From contig NZ_JACRYU010000016.1 of NCBI RefSeq assembly GCF_014333445.1, positions 124,001 to 188,000 on the forward strand: a stretch of 64,000 nt of DNA, written 5' to 3'. The notes under the pieces were generated by a model, which did no database searches, was not told the origin of the DNA, and worked only from the letters and a program-made list of their open reading frames with translations. A program made the translations under genes and the position numbers. Positions within the stretch are counted from its first letter, which is position 1. Every line of letters begins with the position of its first letter. Source of the DNA: Terrisporobacter mayombei (GTDB lineage Bacteria > Bacillota > Clostridia > Peptostreptococcales > Peptostreptococcaceae). Shown one piece after another: positions 9,447-18,579 of the stretch.

Positions 9447-10829
9447 ATGGAAAACACAGTAAAAAGTAAAAAGAAATATCCTTTTGGATTCTATGTGTGT
9501 GCATTATCATTCACATTAGAACGTATGGCATTCTACTCATCTAAATGGCTAATCGGTATATTCATAGTTGCTTCGGTAGCTAGTGGGGGACTTGGATTAA
9601 CTGATGCAGTAGGGGCTAAAATGGGTGCTAACTTAGTAGCATTCACTTATTTAACACCAATATTAGGAGGATACATAGCTGATAAATGGGTAAGCCCAAG
9701 ATTATGTGTAGTATTAGGTGCTATATTAATGGGATTAGGTTATGTATGTGGATGGCAAGCATCTGCTCAAAGTTCTATAGGACTTGTATGGGCAATGATA
9801 GCTCTTGTATCTATAGGTACAGGTTTATTCAAAGGTAACGTTTCAGGAATTAATGGTCAGTTATTTGATGATAAAGATCAACTTGACTCAGCATTTTCAG
9901 TTCAATATTCATTCGTTAACGTTGGTTCTTTCATAGGAACTACTATAGTATCTTTCATAGCTTATGGAGTTGGATTTGGACCTACATTCTTAATATGTGC
10001 AGCTCTACTATTCTTAGATGCAATATGGTTAGTAGTAGGTGGTAAAATAGGATTTGGTGAAGTTGGTAAAAAACCTTTCAAAGCTGATGAAGTTAAAGTT
10101 ACTACTTCTAAAAAAGAAGAAAATAATGATGTACCACTTACTGTTAAAGAAAAGCAAAGAGTTGCAGCTATTATTCTTGTTACTTTATTCTCAATAGTAT
10201 TCTGGATAGTTTGGTACTTAACTTATAATCCTATAATGTACCACTGGGGACCAGATTTTGATTATGCTAATAAGGCTAACTGGATGATAGGAAACTTTGT
10301 GGTTCCATCTTCTTGGTTCGATTCATTAAATGCACTTTGCTGTATATTACTTGGACCAGTTCTTGCATCTTATTGGACTAAGCGTGCTAATTCACCAAAA
10401 GGTGATTTGAGTATGTTTAAGAAAACTGCTTTAGGTATGATATTACTTGGTGCAGCTTTCGGTGTAATGGCTCTTGCTGAGGTAGTAAGAGGAGATAATC
10501 AAGCTAACTTAATGTGGATAGTAGCAGTTGGTATATTAATGTCACTTGGTGAAATGGTATTCTCACCACTTGGAAACTCATTTATATCTAAATTCTCTCC
10601 AGCAAAAGTTTTAGGACTTATGATGGGAGTTTGGCCATTTGCTGTATTTATAGCTGGTAAATCTTATGGATACTTATATGAGTTCTTATCAGGATATTCA
10701 TTTGCACCTGCATATGCAATAGTTGGTGGAATTGTTGTAGTATGTGGTATAGTATTATGGAGCTTAGATAAGAAATTAAATGCTCTTGTAGAAGATGAAG
10801 AAAATTCTTCTTCAGATAAAGCAGTTTAA
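9447..10829 (+). CDS. POT-family proton/oligopeptide symporter
   Basis: Inner-membrane di-/tripeptide transporter of the proton-dependent oligopeptide (PTR2/POT) family, 460 residues with about 12-14 membrane segments. The signature GGYIADKWVSPRLCVVLG is at residues about 72-89, and GTGLFKGNVSG near 125 is the second family motif. The usual N-terminal ExxER motif is replaced by SFTLERMAFYSSKW, which keeps the E-R pair. SD GGGGGA precedes the ATG. It follows the aminopeptidase P gene by 17 bases and precedes pepT, so import and hydrolysis of peptides are encoded together. Its own terminator separates it from pepT. Confidence 0.92.
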   Translation: MENTVKSKKKYPFGFYVCALSFTLERMAFYSSKWLIGIFIVASVASGGLGLTDAVGAKMGANLVAFTYLTPILGGYIADKWVSPRLCVVLGAILMGLGYVCGWQASAQSSIGLVWAMIALVSIGTGLFKGNVSGINGQLFDDKDQLDSAFSVQYSFVNVGSFIGTTIVSFIAYGVGFGPTFLICAALLFLDAIWLVVGGKIGFGEVGKKPFKADEVKVTTSKKEENNDVPLTVKEKQRVAAIILVTLFSIVFWIVWYLTYNPIMYHWGPDFDYANKANWMIGNFVVPSSWFDSLNALCCILLGPVLASYWTKRANSPKGDLSMFKKTALGMILLGAAFGVMALAEVVRGDNQANLMWIVAVGILMSLGEMVFSPLGNSFISKFSPAKVLGLMMGVWPFAVFIAGKSYGYLYEFLSGYSFAPAYAIVGGIVVVCGIVLWSLDKKLNALVEDEENSSSDKAV

Positions 10830-10874
10830 TATTATAAATATTATATAATATAATCTAAATCAAAAAGTAATTTC

Positions 10875-10912
10875 AACTGGGTTCTGAGCTGTTACAGTGC
10901 CCAGTTTTTATT
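10875..10912 (+). terminator. Terminator after the peptide transporter gene
   Basis: AACTGGG (10875-10881) pairs with CCCAGTT (10900-10906), with a TTTTTA tail. Confidence 0.8.
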
Positions 10913-10946
10913 TATAAAAATATATTTATAAAAGGAGAGTAGTATT

Positions 10947-12167
10947 ATGAGAGCTTATGAAAGAATGTTAAATTATATAAAAGTATGGACTACTAGTGAT
11001 AGTAGCAGTGAAACAGTGCCTTCTACTTCTCGTCAATTTGATTTAGCTAATTTATTAGTAAAAGAAATGAAAGAACTGGGGATAGAAGATGCTCATGTAG
11101 ATGACAAATGTTATGTATATGGAAGTATACCAGCAACAAAAGGATATGAAGATAAAACAAAGTTAGGATTTATCGCTCATTTAGATACAACAGAAGATCT
11201 TACAGGAAAAGATGTTAATCCTCAAATTATAGAGAATTATGATGGAGAAGATATAAGACTTGGAGAGAGTGGTAAGGTTATAAAAACTAAAGACTTTCCT
11301 CACCTAAAAAATTTTAAAGGCAGAACTATAATAACTACAGATGGAACAACTTTATTAGGTGCAGATGATAAAGCAGGTATTGCAGAGATAATGACTGCAG
11401 TTGAAATAATACAAAAAGAAAATATTCCTCATGGGAAAATATGCATAGGCTTTACTCCAGATGAAGAAATAGGAAGAGGTCCTCATAATTTTGATGTTGA
11501 AAAATTTGGTGCAGACTATGCATTTACTTTAGATGGAGAGCTAGAAGGGCAAATTGAATATGAAAACTTTAATGCATCTTCTGCAACTTTTGAAATAAAA
11601 GGAGTAAATGTACATCCAGGAAGTGCAAAAGATATTATGATAAACTCTCAATTAATAGCTATGGAAATTAATTCTATATTACCAGTAAATGAAACGCCTG
11701 CTACAACTGAAGGGTATGAAGGTTTTTATCATCTAATGGAAACAACAGGCTCTGTGGAATATTCTAAGTTATCATATATAGTTAGAGATCATGATGGAGA
11801 TAAATTCGAAGCTAGAAATGAATTACTTAGAAGAATAGAAAAAGAAATGAATGAAAAGTATGGAGAAGATACAGTTACTCTTACTATAAAACATTCTTAC
11901 AGAAATATGAAGGAAAAAATAGAACCATGTATGCACCTAGTTGAAAATGCAAAGAAAGCTACAGAAGCCGTAGGTTTAGAAGCAAAAATATCTCCTATTC
12001 GTGGAGGAACAGATGGGGCTCAATTAAGCTTTAAAGGTTTACCTTGTCCAAACTTAGGAACAGGCGGTTCAGCTTATCATGGAGCTTTAGAGCATATAAG
12101 TGCAGAAGGTATGGATAAAGTTACACAAATAGCTATAGAATTAGTTAAAATTTATGCTAAAAAATAA
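10947..12167 (+). CDS. pepT: Peptidase T (tripeptide aminopeptidase), M20B
   Basis: Zinc aminopeptidase that removes the N-terminal residue from tripeptides in the cytoplasm. 406 residues, the normal PepT length. Metal/catalytic motifs in order: FIAHLDTTED (first His and Asp, about residues 75-84), GADDKAG (bridging Asp), PDEEIG (catalytic and metal glutamates), FTLDGE, and a late histidine in the GGSAYHGALEH segment. SD AAAGGAGAG precedes ATG 10947. It follows the peptide transporter on the same strand but has a terminator on either side, so it may be transcribed separately. It completes the peptide-utilisation block at 6-12 kb. Confidence 0.95.
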   Translation: MRAYERMLNYIKVWTTSDSSSETVPSTSRQFDLANLLVKEMKELGIEDAHVDDKCYVYGSIPATKGYEDKTKLGFIAHLDTTEDLTGKDVNPQIIENYDGEDIRLGESGKVIKTKDFPHLKNFKGRTIITTDGTTLLGADDKAGIAEIMTAVEIIQKENIPHGKICIGFTPDEEIGRGPHNFDVEKFGADYAFTLDGELEGQIEYENFNASSATFEIKGVNVHPGSAKDIMINSQLIAMEINSILPVNETPATTEGYEGFYHLMETTGSVEYSKLSYIVRDHDGDKFEARNELLRRIEKEMNEKYGEDTVTLTIKHSYRNMKEKIEPCMHLVENAKKATEAVGLEAKISPIRGGTDGAQLSFKGLPCPNLGTGGSAYHGALEHISAEGMDKVTQIAIELVKIYAKK

Positions 12168-12195
12168 GTAGTACTTTATATAGATTTATAAAATA

Positions 12196-12245
12196 AAAGC
12201 ACCAGCAGATTAATTATTAAAATTAATCTGCTGGTGCTTTTTATA
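12196..12245. terminator. Strong bidirectional terminator, pepT/topB
   Basis: Perfect 20-bp stem (12196-12215 with 12221-12240), five-base loop ATTAA, and T-runs on both sides. It serves the convergent pepT and topoisomerase III genes. Confidence 0.92.
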
Positions 12246-12320
12246 TTATGTATATTATTTTTATATTATCTATTTTATAGAAAAATAATTTCTTCCATAA
12301 ATAAGTTAAATATTATATAC

Positions 12321-14510
12321 TTAGTCTATTTTTATGGACCAAGAAAAATAGCCTTTATCATTTTTATCATATTTAAGTGTAGCATCAAATTTCTTACCTT
12401 CTTTAGAAGTTAAAGATTTTACTTTGGCTTCACCTTTTTTTAGTAAACTTTTAACCATGGTTTTAGTTGGCTTCTTTTTATAGTATTGTAAAAACTTGTC
12501 TTCTTTAAATATACCAAATTTACAGTTATTATAATTCACACAGAAAAATCCTTTATCTTTTTCGAAAATATCTCCTTGACATATAGGGCATTTTCCTAGT
12601 GAATCATTGCCATTTGACTTAGATGATTTACTTGAAGTTGATTTAGAGCTTTTTTTAGAGGCTGATATAACATTATCACTGACGAATTTTTTAGTTTTAG
12701 AATTATAAGTAAAGTTTTCCGTAGATATTTTTTTAGGCTTATCATATTTTATTAAATTAACATTTTTATAAATAAAGTTCATTATATTAGTTAAGTATTC
12801 TTTTCTAGTATGTTGACCTTTTTGAATATCACTTAAGCTTTTTTCTAGTTTACCAGTATAGTCCACGTCAAATAATTCTTTGACAGGGAAAATTTCAACT
12901 AGATTTTTACCCAAGTCGGTTATAAAATAAGATTTTCCTTTTTTATTAACATATCCAACCTGACTGATTTTCTTGAGTACATCAGCACGAGTAGCAGAAG
13001 TACCTATAGAATATCCTGATAAAACTGTTGTGTCATCCTCTGATACATTTTTACCACAGTTTTTCATAGCTTTAAGTAAAGTATCCTCAGTATATGGTTT
13101 AGGAGGAGTAGTTTGTTTGCTTAAAGGCTTAATTTCTATTACATCAACTACTTCATTTTTATCTACAAATGGAAGTAAATCGTCTTTTTCCTCTTTATTA
13201 TACACTTCTAAATACCCTTTAACTTTAAGTACTTTTCCTTTAGTAACGAATATGTTTCTATCTATATCAGTTTTAATTTCAGTATTTTCATATTCTGCTG
13301 GTGGCATAAAGTTGGCTATAAATCTGTCCTTGATAGCATTGTAAACAATTGATTCATCAGGAGTCAATTTAGTTGGAATAATATAAGTAGGTGTGATGGC
13401 ACTATGGCTATCAACCTTTGATGAGTCGAAAACTCTTTTTGTTTTAGTAAATTTAATTTTATCTTCGTAAGGAAGTCCTTTTTTTAACTTTTCTAAAGTT
13501 TGAGAAGCTTTAGTAGTTAAACTTTCTTCCAAGAAAATAGAGTCTGTTCTAGGATAAGTAATATATCCACCTTTACCTTTACCTTCATACAAAGATTGAC
13601 ATACACTTAAAACTTTATCAGAAGTAAAGTGACTGTACTTTGAAGTTATATAACCTTGTAAAGAAGTTAAACTGAAAAGCTTTGGAGCATATTCTTTAGA
13701 GGTAGTTACTTTTTTGTCAGTAATAGTGCCCTCTTTGGAAGTTATGCTATCTATTACGGCTTTAGCTTCTTCTGGTGTGTCAAATTTACTATTTTTATTT
13801 TTTACTAGTTTACCTTTATATTCACCGTTTTTACATCTAAAACTTCCTTCTATTTCAAAGTAAGTTTTAGGGACAAAATTTCTAATTTCCATATCTCTAT
13901 CATAAATTAGCTTTACAGTAGGCAAAATGACACGTCCTATATTTAATAATTTTCCATTTCCATATTTTAATGTGGCAATAGAAGTAAAATTAATTCCTAT
14001 TAGCCAATCTGTTATTAATCTTGTATATCCTGCAGCTTGTAAGTTCCTCATTTCTTTTTCATCTTTAAGATTTTGAAGTCCTTTAGTAATATCCTGAGGT
14101 GTCCATTCATTTACTAATATTCTCTTAACAGGCTTTTTATTTTTTGCCATGAGAAAAATTAAAAAGGCGATTAATTCACCTTCTCTATCGTTATCTGTTG
14201 CATTTATTATATACTCAATATCATCTCTATGTAGTAATGTATTAATTACATCAAATTGATTTTTTTTAGAATCTTCAACCTTAAATCGAAATTTCTCTTG
14301 TGGAATAAAAGGAAAATTCTCCATCTTCCATGAGCCAGAATATCTATCTTTGTCGTAGTCTTTCATATCGTATAAAGATACTAAATGTCCAAATGCATAA
14401 GTTATAATATAACCATTTCCTTCGAAATAGCCGTTGCATCTAACATTTGCACCTAAAAAGGATGCAATAGTTTTAGCTACAGATGGTTTCTCTGCTAAAA
14501 TAAGTTTCAT
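12321..14510 (-). CDS. topB: DNA topoisomerase III (type IA)
   Basis: Type IA topoisomerase that relaxes negative supercoils and decatenates DNA through a tyrosine-DNA intermediate. The start is ATG 14510, with GGGAGGT just upstream, giving 729 residues; an in-frame extension to 14546 has no SD. The TOPRIM domain is at the N-terminus (MKLILAEKPSVAKTIAS and later NATDNDREGELIAF). The active tyrosine is about Y319 in GGYITYPRTDS. A Lys/Ser-rich linker near residue 620 leads to a C-terminal four-cysteine zinc motif (CPICQGDIF through CVNYNNCKFG) of the topo C-terminal type. This length and tail are usual for Firmicutes TopB. Some mobile elements also carry topB, but no element genes are near. 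Confidence 0.94.
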   Translation of the reverse strand: MKLILAEKPSVAKTIASFLGANVRCNGYFEGNGYIITYAFGHLVSLYDMKDYDKDRYSGSWKMENFPFIPQEKFRFKVEDSKKNQFDVINTLLHRDDIEYIINATDNDREGELIAFLIFLMAKNKKPVKRILVNEWTPQDITKGLQNLKDEKEMRNLQAAGYTRLITDWLIGINFTSIATLKYGNGKLLNIGRVILPTVKLIYDRDMEIRNFVPKTYFEIEGSFRCKNGEYKGKLVKNKNSKFDTPEEAKAVIDSITSKEGTITDKKVTTSKEYAPKLFSLTSLQGYITSKYSHFTSDKVLSVCQSLYEGKGKGGYITYPRTDSIFLEESLTTKASQTLEKLKKGLPYEDKIKFTKTKRVFDSSKVDSHSAITPTYIIPTKLTPDESIVYNAIKDRFIANFMPPAEYENTEIKTDIDRNIFVTKGKVLKVKGYLEVYNKEEKDDLLPFVDKNEVVDVIEIKPLSKQTTPPKPYTEDTLLKAMKNCGKNVSEDDTTVLSGYSIGTSATRADVLKKISQVGYVNKKGKSYFITDLGKNLVEIFPVKELFDVDYTGKLEKSLSDIQKGQHTRKEYLTNIMNFIYKNVNLIKYDKPKKISTENFTYNSKTKKFVSDNVISASKKSSKSTSSKSSKSNGNDSLGKCPICQGDIFEKDKGFFCVNYNNCKFGIFKEDKFLQYYKKKPTKTMVKSLLKKGEAKVKSLTSKEGKKFDATLKYDKNDKGYFSWSIKID

Positions 14511-14721
14511 TTCATACCTCCCTTTGAACATTCTTAATATTATCATAGATAATTAAACTACTCAAGTATCTGGAAATTAAATTGTTATTTACTTACATAA
14601 TGTTAGATATTATAGTAAAATAGAAAAGGCAATTATTAATTTGAGAAAAATATATTCAAGTTACAGATTATATTTATGAAATAATATTTTTTATAAATTA
14701 GAAGAAAGGGATATATCATTT

Positions 14722-15186
14722 ATGAAAATTAGAATTAAATATTTTGAAGAAGCAACTAGATTAAAAAAAATAGCTAAAGGCAACTGGATTGACGTTTATG
14801 CAAATAAAGATATGTTTGTAAAAGAAGGAGAAAGAGCAATGATTCCACTAGGGTTCGCTTTAGAGTTACCTGAGGGATGGGAAGGGCACTTAGCTCCAAG
14901 AAGTTCAACATTCAAAACATGGGGGATAATCCAAACTAATTCAGTAGGTGTTGTTGATGATACATATATAGGAGATAATGATCAATGGCATATGCCTGTA
15001 TTCTGTTTACAAGGAAAAGATACAAATATTGCAGATGGAGTTGAAGAAAAAGGTACCTGGATAAAAAAAGGTGATAAGGTAGCTCAATTTAGAATAATGG
15101 AAGTTATGCCAGAGATTGAATTGGAAGAAGTAGAAACCTTTGGAAATGATGATCGTGGTGGATTTGGTAGTACAGGAACAAAATAG
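14722..15186 (+). CDS. dut: dUTP diphosphatase (dUTPase), trimeric type
   Basis: Hydrolyses dUTP to dUMP and PPi, keeping uracil out of DNA and feeding dTMP synthesis. 154 residues. The five family motifs are visible in order, including GFALELPEGWEGHLAPRSS (motifs 1-2), NSVGVVDDTYIGD (motif 3), KGDKVAQFRI (motif 4), and a C-terminal glycine-rich RGGFGSTG arm (motif 5) that closes over the substrate in the trimer. SD AGAAAGGGA precedes ATG 14722. It is a single gene with its own terminator. Nothing nearby suggests phage origin, although dUTPases are also common in phages. Confidence 0.94.
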   Translation: MKIRIKYFEEATRLKKIAKGNWIDVYANKDMFVKEGERAMIPLGFALELPEGWEGHLAPRSSTFKTWGIIQTNSVGVVDDTYIGDNDQWHMPVFCLQGKDTNIADGVEEKGTWIKKGDKVAQFRIMEVMPEIELEEVETFGNDDRGGFGSTGTK

Positions 15187-15199
15187 TATATAAATTTAA

Positions 15200-15240
15200 A
15201 AATAAGAGGTTAACTAGGAATAGTTGACCTCTTATTTTAT
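15200..15240 (+). terminator. Terminator of dut
   Basis: 15-bp stem 15200-15214 with 15223-15237 (one G-U pair), loop TAGGAATA, then TTTTAT. Confidence 0.85.
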
Positions 15241-15380
15241 CCTAAATATAGGTAATTATTCTTGTAAATAATGTAAAAACACTGAAACTTATGGACAAAA
15301 AGTTACATTTTTGTAATAATATTTTTATAAATGTTTAGAAAGAACTATTCAAAAGTAGTCTAAGTTTAGTTCTACAATTG

Positions 15381-15429
15381 GAGAGGAGTTGAGTGATTTA
15401 TAGTTTAAATTAAAACTATAAATATTTTT
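15381..15429 (+). promoter_or_regulatory. Distant ribosome binding site bridged by a hairpin
   Basis: The only good SD, GAGAGGAG (15381-15388), lies about 41 bases before ATG 15430, too far for normal initiation. Between them 15396-15406 and 15413-15423 form a perfect 11-bp stem with loop AAATTA. Folding it out leaves about 13 bases between SD and ATG. Confidence 0.55.
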
Positions 15430-16539
15430 ATGACAATTAATAATAAATTTATATTAACAGGCTTAGTAGCTTCATCAGTTATGCTACATGCAGGAATGAA
15501 TACATCATTTGCAGAACAAACTGCAGATACAGAATATAGATTAATAACAGCAGATTCAGTAAACTTTAGAAGCGGTCCTTCAACAAACTATTCATCAATA
15601 TGTAAATTAAATAAAGGTGATAAAGTTGAGTACATAGGTGTAAGTGGATCTTGGATAAAAGTTAAATTTGAAGGAAAAACAGGTTATGTATATGGATCTT
15701 ATGTAGGAGAATATACATCGACATCATTGAGTATAAAATATGTAACAGCATCTTCACTAAACGTAAGAAAGGGAGCATCAACAAGTTATTCAGTAATAGG
15801 AACATTATCAAAAGGAACAAAAGTAGAAGTAATATCAACATCAAACGGATGGTCAAAAATAAAATATAATGGAAGTGTAGGATATGTTTCTAGTAAATAT
15901 TTAGATGAAAAAGTATCAGGAGATAATACATCAACATCTACTAGTATAAAATATGTGACAGCATCTTCATTAAATGTAAGAAGTGGAGCATCAACAAATT
16001 ATTCAGTAATAGGAACATTATCAAAAGGAGCAAAAGTAGAAGTAATATCAACATCAAACGGATGGTCAAAAATAAAATATAATGGAAGTGTAGGATATGT
16101 TTCTAGCAAATATTTAAGTAACTCAATAGTTGAAGATAATACTACAGCTTCACCATCTGCTACTGTTGATAAAGTAATATCTCTAGCTAAGAGTTTATTA
16201 GGAAAACCATATGTATGGGCTGCGGAAGGACCAAATAGTTTTGACTGCTCAGGATATACTTATTATGTATTTAAAAAAGCAGCAAATACTGTTATACCAA
16301 GAACTTCTGCTGCTCAAAGTAAATATGGAACATATGTAAGTAAAAGTAATATAAAAATAGGTGACTTAGTATTCTTCGATACAAGTGGAGTAAATGATGG
16401 AAATGTAAGTCATGTTGGGATATATATAGGAAATAATGAATTTATACACTGTTCTTCAAGCAAAGGTAAAGTAGTAATATCTCAATTAAATAGTAGCTAT
16501 TATTCAAAAGCTTATGTAAATGCAAGAAGAGTATTATAA
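15430..16539 (+). CDS. Secreted NlpC/P60 peptidoglycan hydrolase with three SH3b domains
   Basis: Probable cell-wall DL-endopeptidase, exported. Residues 1-28 form a signal peptide (FILTGLVASSVMLHAG) with cleavage near SFA-EQ. Three bacterial SH3 domains follow at about 37-93, 102-160 and 173-230, each with the LNVRxGxSTxYSVIG pattern or a close relative. The catalytic NlpC/P60 domain runs from about 245 to 369. The catalytic Cys is C273 (FDCSGY), with H328 (SHVGIYIG) and H340 as partners. SH3b domains 2 and 3 are almost identical at the DNA level, a 213-base tandem duplication. The start codon has no adjacent SD; see the hairpin feature just upstream. It is a single-gene unit, and its role in wall turnover or cell separation is inferred from the domains. 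Confidence 0.93.
   Translation: MTINNKFILTGLVASSVMLHAGMNTSFAEQTADTEYRLITADSVNFRSGPSTNYSSICKLNKGDKVEYIGVSGSWIKVKFEGKTGYVYGSYVGEYTSTSLSIKYVTASSLNVRKGASTSYSVIGTLSKGTKVEVISTSNGWSKIKYNGSVGYVSSKYLDEKVSGDNTSTSTSIKYVTASSLNVRSGASTNYSVIGTLSKGAKVEVISTSNGWSKIKYNGSVGYVSSKYLSNSIVEDNTTASPSATVDKVISLAKSLLGKPYVWAAEGPNSFDCSGYTYYVFKKAANTVIPRTSAAQSKYGTYVSKSNIKIGDLVFFDTSGVNDGNVSHVGIYIGNNEFIHCSSSKGKVVISQLNSSYYSKAYVNARRVL
15731..16115 (+). repeat. Tandem duplication inside the SH3b region, 213-base period
   Basis: Bases 15731-15902 recur at 15944-16115 with few changes. The period of 213 bases equals 71 codons and keeps the frame. It encodes SH3b domains 2 and 3. Confidence 0.9.
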
Positions 16540-16560
16540 TAGATATTTAAATATTTTATA

Positions 16561-16600
16561 AAGATAACTGTCTCTAAGAATAGAGACAGTTATCTTTATA
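16561..16600 (+). terminator. Terminator of the NlpC/P60 gene
   Basis: Perfect 15-bp stem 16561-16575 with 16582-16596, six-base loop AAGAAT, then TATA. The stem is strong although the T-run is short. Confidence 0.8.
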
Positions 16601-16662
16601 TTGTTAATTAAATTATAGAATTATATAAATTTTTACTTATATCTTATTACTATGCTAAATTG

Positions 16663-16671
16663 TGATATAAT
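16663..16671 (+). promoter_or_regulatory. Extended -10 promoter of the methyltransferase gene
   Basis: TGATATAAT (16663-16671) matches the extended -10 consensus TGnTATAAT. Initiation about 7 bases downstream would leave a leader of only about 15 bases before the TTG start. Confidence 0.5.
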
Positions 16672-16692
16672 TTCAACATAAGGGAGATTGAT

Positions 16693-18522
16693 TTGCAGGA
16701 GGGGAGAGCAATCGATAACTATAAAAATTCGAAATCTTATGAGGAAAGTTTATCTCTAAATTATAAAAAAACAAAGGGGATTTATTATACACCAAAAGTT
16801 ATAGTAAATTATATTTTAGAAGAAATATTATTAAATCATGATATAGTAGAAAATCCAGAGCCTAAAATATTAGATTTGTCATGTGGTTGTGGAAATTTTT
16901 TATTAGAAGCTTATGATTTACTATATAAATTAATAGAAAATAACATGGATAAAATAAAAAATAAATATGGTAAATACTATATTAAAGATATAGGTGAACA
17001 TATTGCAAGTAAATGTATTTATGGAACAGATACAGACAAAGACGCAATAAATATTCTTAAAAAATCTCTAATTAAAAAAGTTTTAGAATGTGGCAACATA
17101 GAAAAAGACATATCAAAGATCAATTATAATATAACTTGTGAAGACGCTCTAAAGAAAAAATACTCCATAAAATTTAATTATATAATTGGCAATCCACCTT
17201 ATGTGGGACATAAAATGCTAGATAAAAATTATAAAAAATTTTTGTTAGATGAATATAAAGATGTTTATAGAGATAAAGCAGATTTATATTTTTGTTTTTA
17301 TAAAAAATCCTTAGATATTATTAAAGAAAATGGTAAGATAGGACTTATAACTCCTAGGTATTTTTTAGAAAGTCCATCAGGGGAGTTGCTTAGATATTAT
17401 CTTTTTGAAAATAGTATTATGAATAAAATTATAGACTTAAATGGTGTTAAGGTTTTTGATAATCTGGGAATATCACCTTTAATTTTAATTTTTAGTAATA
17501 AAAATCAACAATATGATGTAATTGATAATGATAAAAATATTAATAATATAATAAGAGTTTATAAAATAAAAGAAGAAAAAATTAACTTGAAAAAGACATA
17601 TAATTTAGGAGAAATTTTAAATAATAATATTTGTGAAAAAATAAGTATAAGTCAAGGTGACCTAAGAAATAATTGGATTATATTAAATAATAAGGATAGA
17701 CAGCTATACGAAAAAATTCAAATAAAATGTGAGTATAAATTAGAAGATATTGCAGAAAGTTTCCAAGGTGTAATAACAGGATGTGATAAATCATTTATAC
17801 TTCATGAAGATGACGAAAGAATAAAAAATATAGATAACAGGTTACTTAAACCATGGATAAAAAATAAAAATATAAATCAATATATTATAGAAGAAAGCAA
17901 TCAAAAACTTATATATTCTAATAATATAGAAGACATAAATGATTTTCCTTATATTAAAGAAAATTGTTTTCTACCATATAAAAATAAATTGGAGAATAGA
18001 AGAGAGTGTAGAAATAATATAAGAAAATGGTATGAATTGCAGTGGGGAAGAGAAACATCTCTATTTGAAAGAAAAAAAATAATGTATCCTTATAAATCTA
18101 CGTATAATAGATTTGCTATTGATAATAATAATAGTTTTTGTAGTGCTGACGTATATTCTTTTTTTATTAAGGAAGAGTACAAAGACGTATTTTCATATGA
18201 ATATTTATTAGCACTATTGAACAGTAAAGTGTATGATAAATATTTCAAAATGACTGCTAAGTGTATGGGGAATAAAGTATACGATTATTATCCTAATAGA
18301 GTAATGAAAATAAAGATATTTAGAGATAATAATTATGAAGAAATAGAATACTTATGTAAAAAAATAATTTCACTGAAATTACTTATTCAAGATGGCAGAA
18401 AGTGTCTTAAGTTTCAAGGTAAAAATAATATCCTTAATAAAGAAATTTATTACCTTGAAAATGAAAGCCATTTCCTGCAAAATAAAATTAGTAATTTAAT
18501 TAATAAATCTCTTGAATTATAG
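16693..18522 (+). CDS. camA: CamA-type orphan DNA adenine-N6 methyltransferase
   Basis: N6-adenine DNA methyltransferase strongly resembling CamA of C. difficile, which methylates the last A of CAAAAA and affects sporulation and biofilm there. 609 residues, slightly longer than CamA. The SAM-binding motif DLSCGCGNF is at 61-69 after YYTPKVIVNYIL. The catalytic NPPY is at 167-170. A target-recognition half (about 300-570) retains CamA-like stretches such as ITGCDKSFIL, ENRREC, KWYELQWGRE, and a near-C-terminal SSADVYSFFIKEEY equivalent. The start is TTG 16693, seven bases after AGGGAG. No restriction endonuclease gene lies on either side, so it is an orphan. The neighbours patatin-ptsH-ptsI recall the CamA locus of C. 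difficile, from memory. Target specificity here is inferred. Confidence 0.88.
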   Translation: MQEGRAIDNYKNSKSYEESLSLNYKKTKGIYYTPKVIVNYILEEILLNHDIVENPEPKILDLSCGCGNFLLEAYDLLYKLIENNMDKIKNKYGKYYIKDIGEHIASKCIYGTDTDKDAINILKKSLIKKVLECGNIEKDISKINYNITCEDALKKKYSIKFNYIIGNPPYVGHKMLDKNYKKFLLDEYKDVYRDKADLYFCFYKKSLDIIKENGKIGLITPRYFLESPSGELLRYYLFENSIMNKIIDLNGVKVFDNLGISPLILIFSNKNQQYDVIDNDKNINNIIRVYKIKEEKINLKKTYNLGEILNNNICEKISISQGDLRNNWIILNNKDRQLYEKIQIKCEYKLEDIAESFQGVITGCDKSFILHEDDERIKNIDNRLLKPWIKNKNINQYIIEESNQKLIYSNNIEDINDFPYIKENCFLPYKNKLENRRECRNNIRKWYELQWGRETSLFERKKIMYPYKSTYNRFAIDNNNSFCSADVYSFFIKEEYKDVFSYEYLLALLNSKVYDKYFKMTAKCMGNKVYDYYPNRVMKIKIFRDNNYEEIEYLCKKIISLKLLIQDGRKCLKFQGKNNILNKEIYYLENESHFLQNKISNLINKSLEL

Positions 18523-18579
18523 CACTATCCCTATTTTTAATTCATATAATAGAATAATGAATTATTAGGAGGGATATAA

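Noticed and set aside
12973..13344. Long open frame antisense to topB
   Set aside because: It has no ribosome site and its residues mirror codon bias of topB; a shadow frame in a strongly conserved gene.
12321..14510. topB as a sign of an integrated conjugative element
   Set aside because: No integrase, relaxase, coupling protein or attachment repeats are present nearby.
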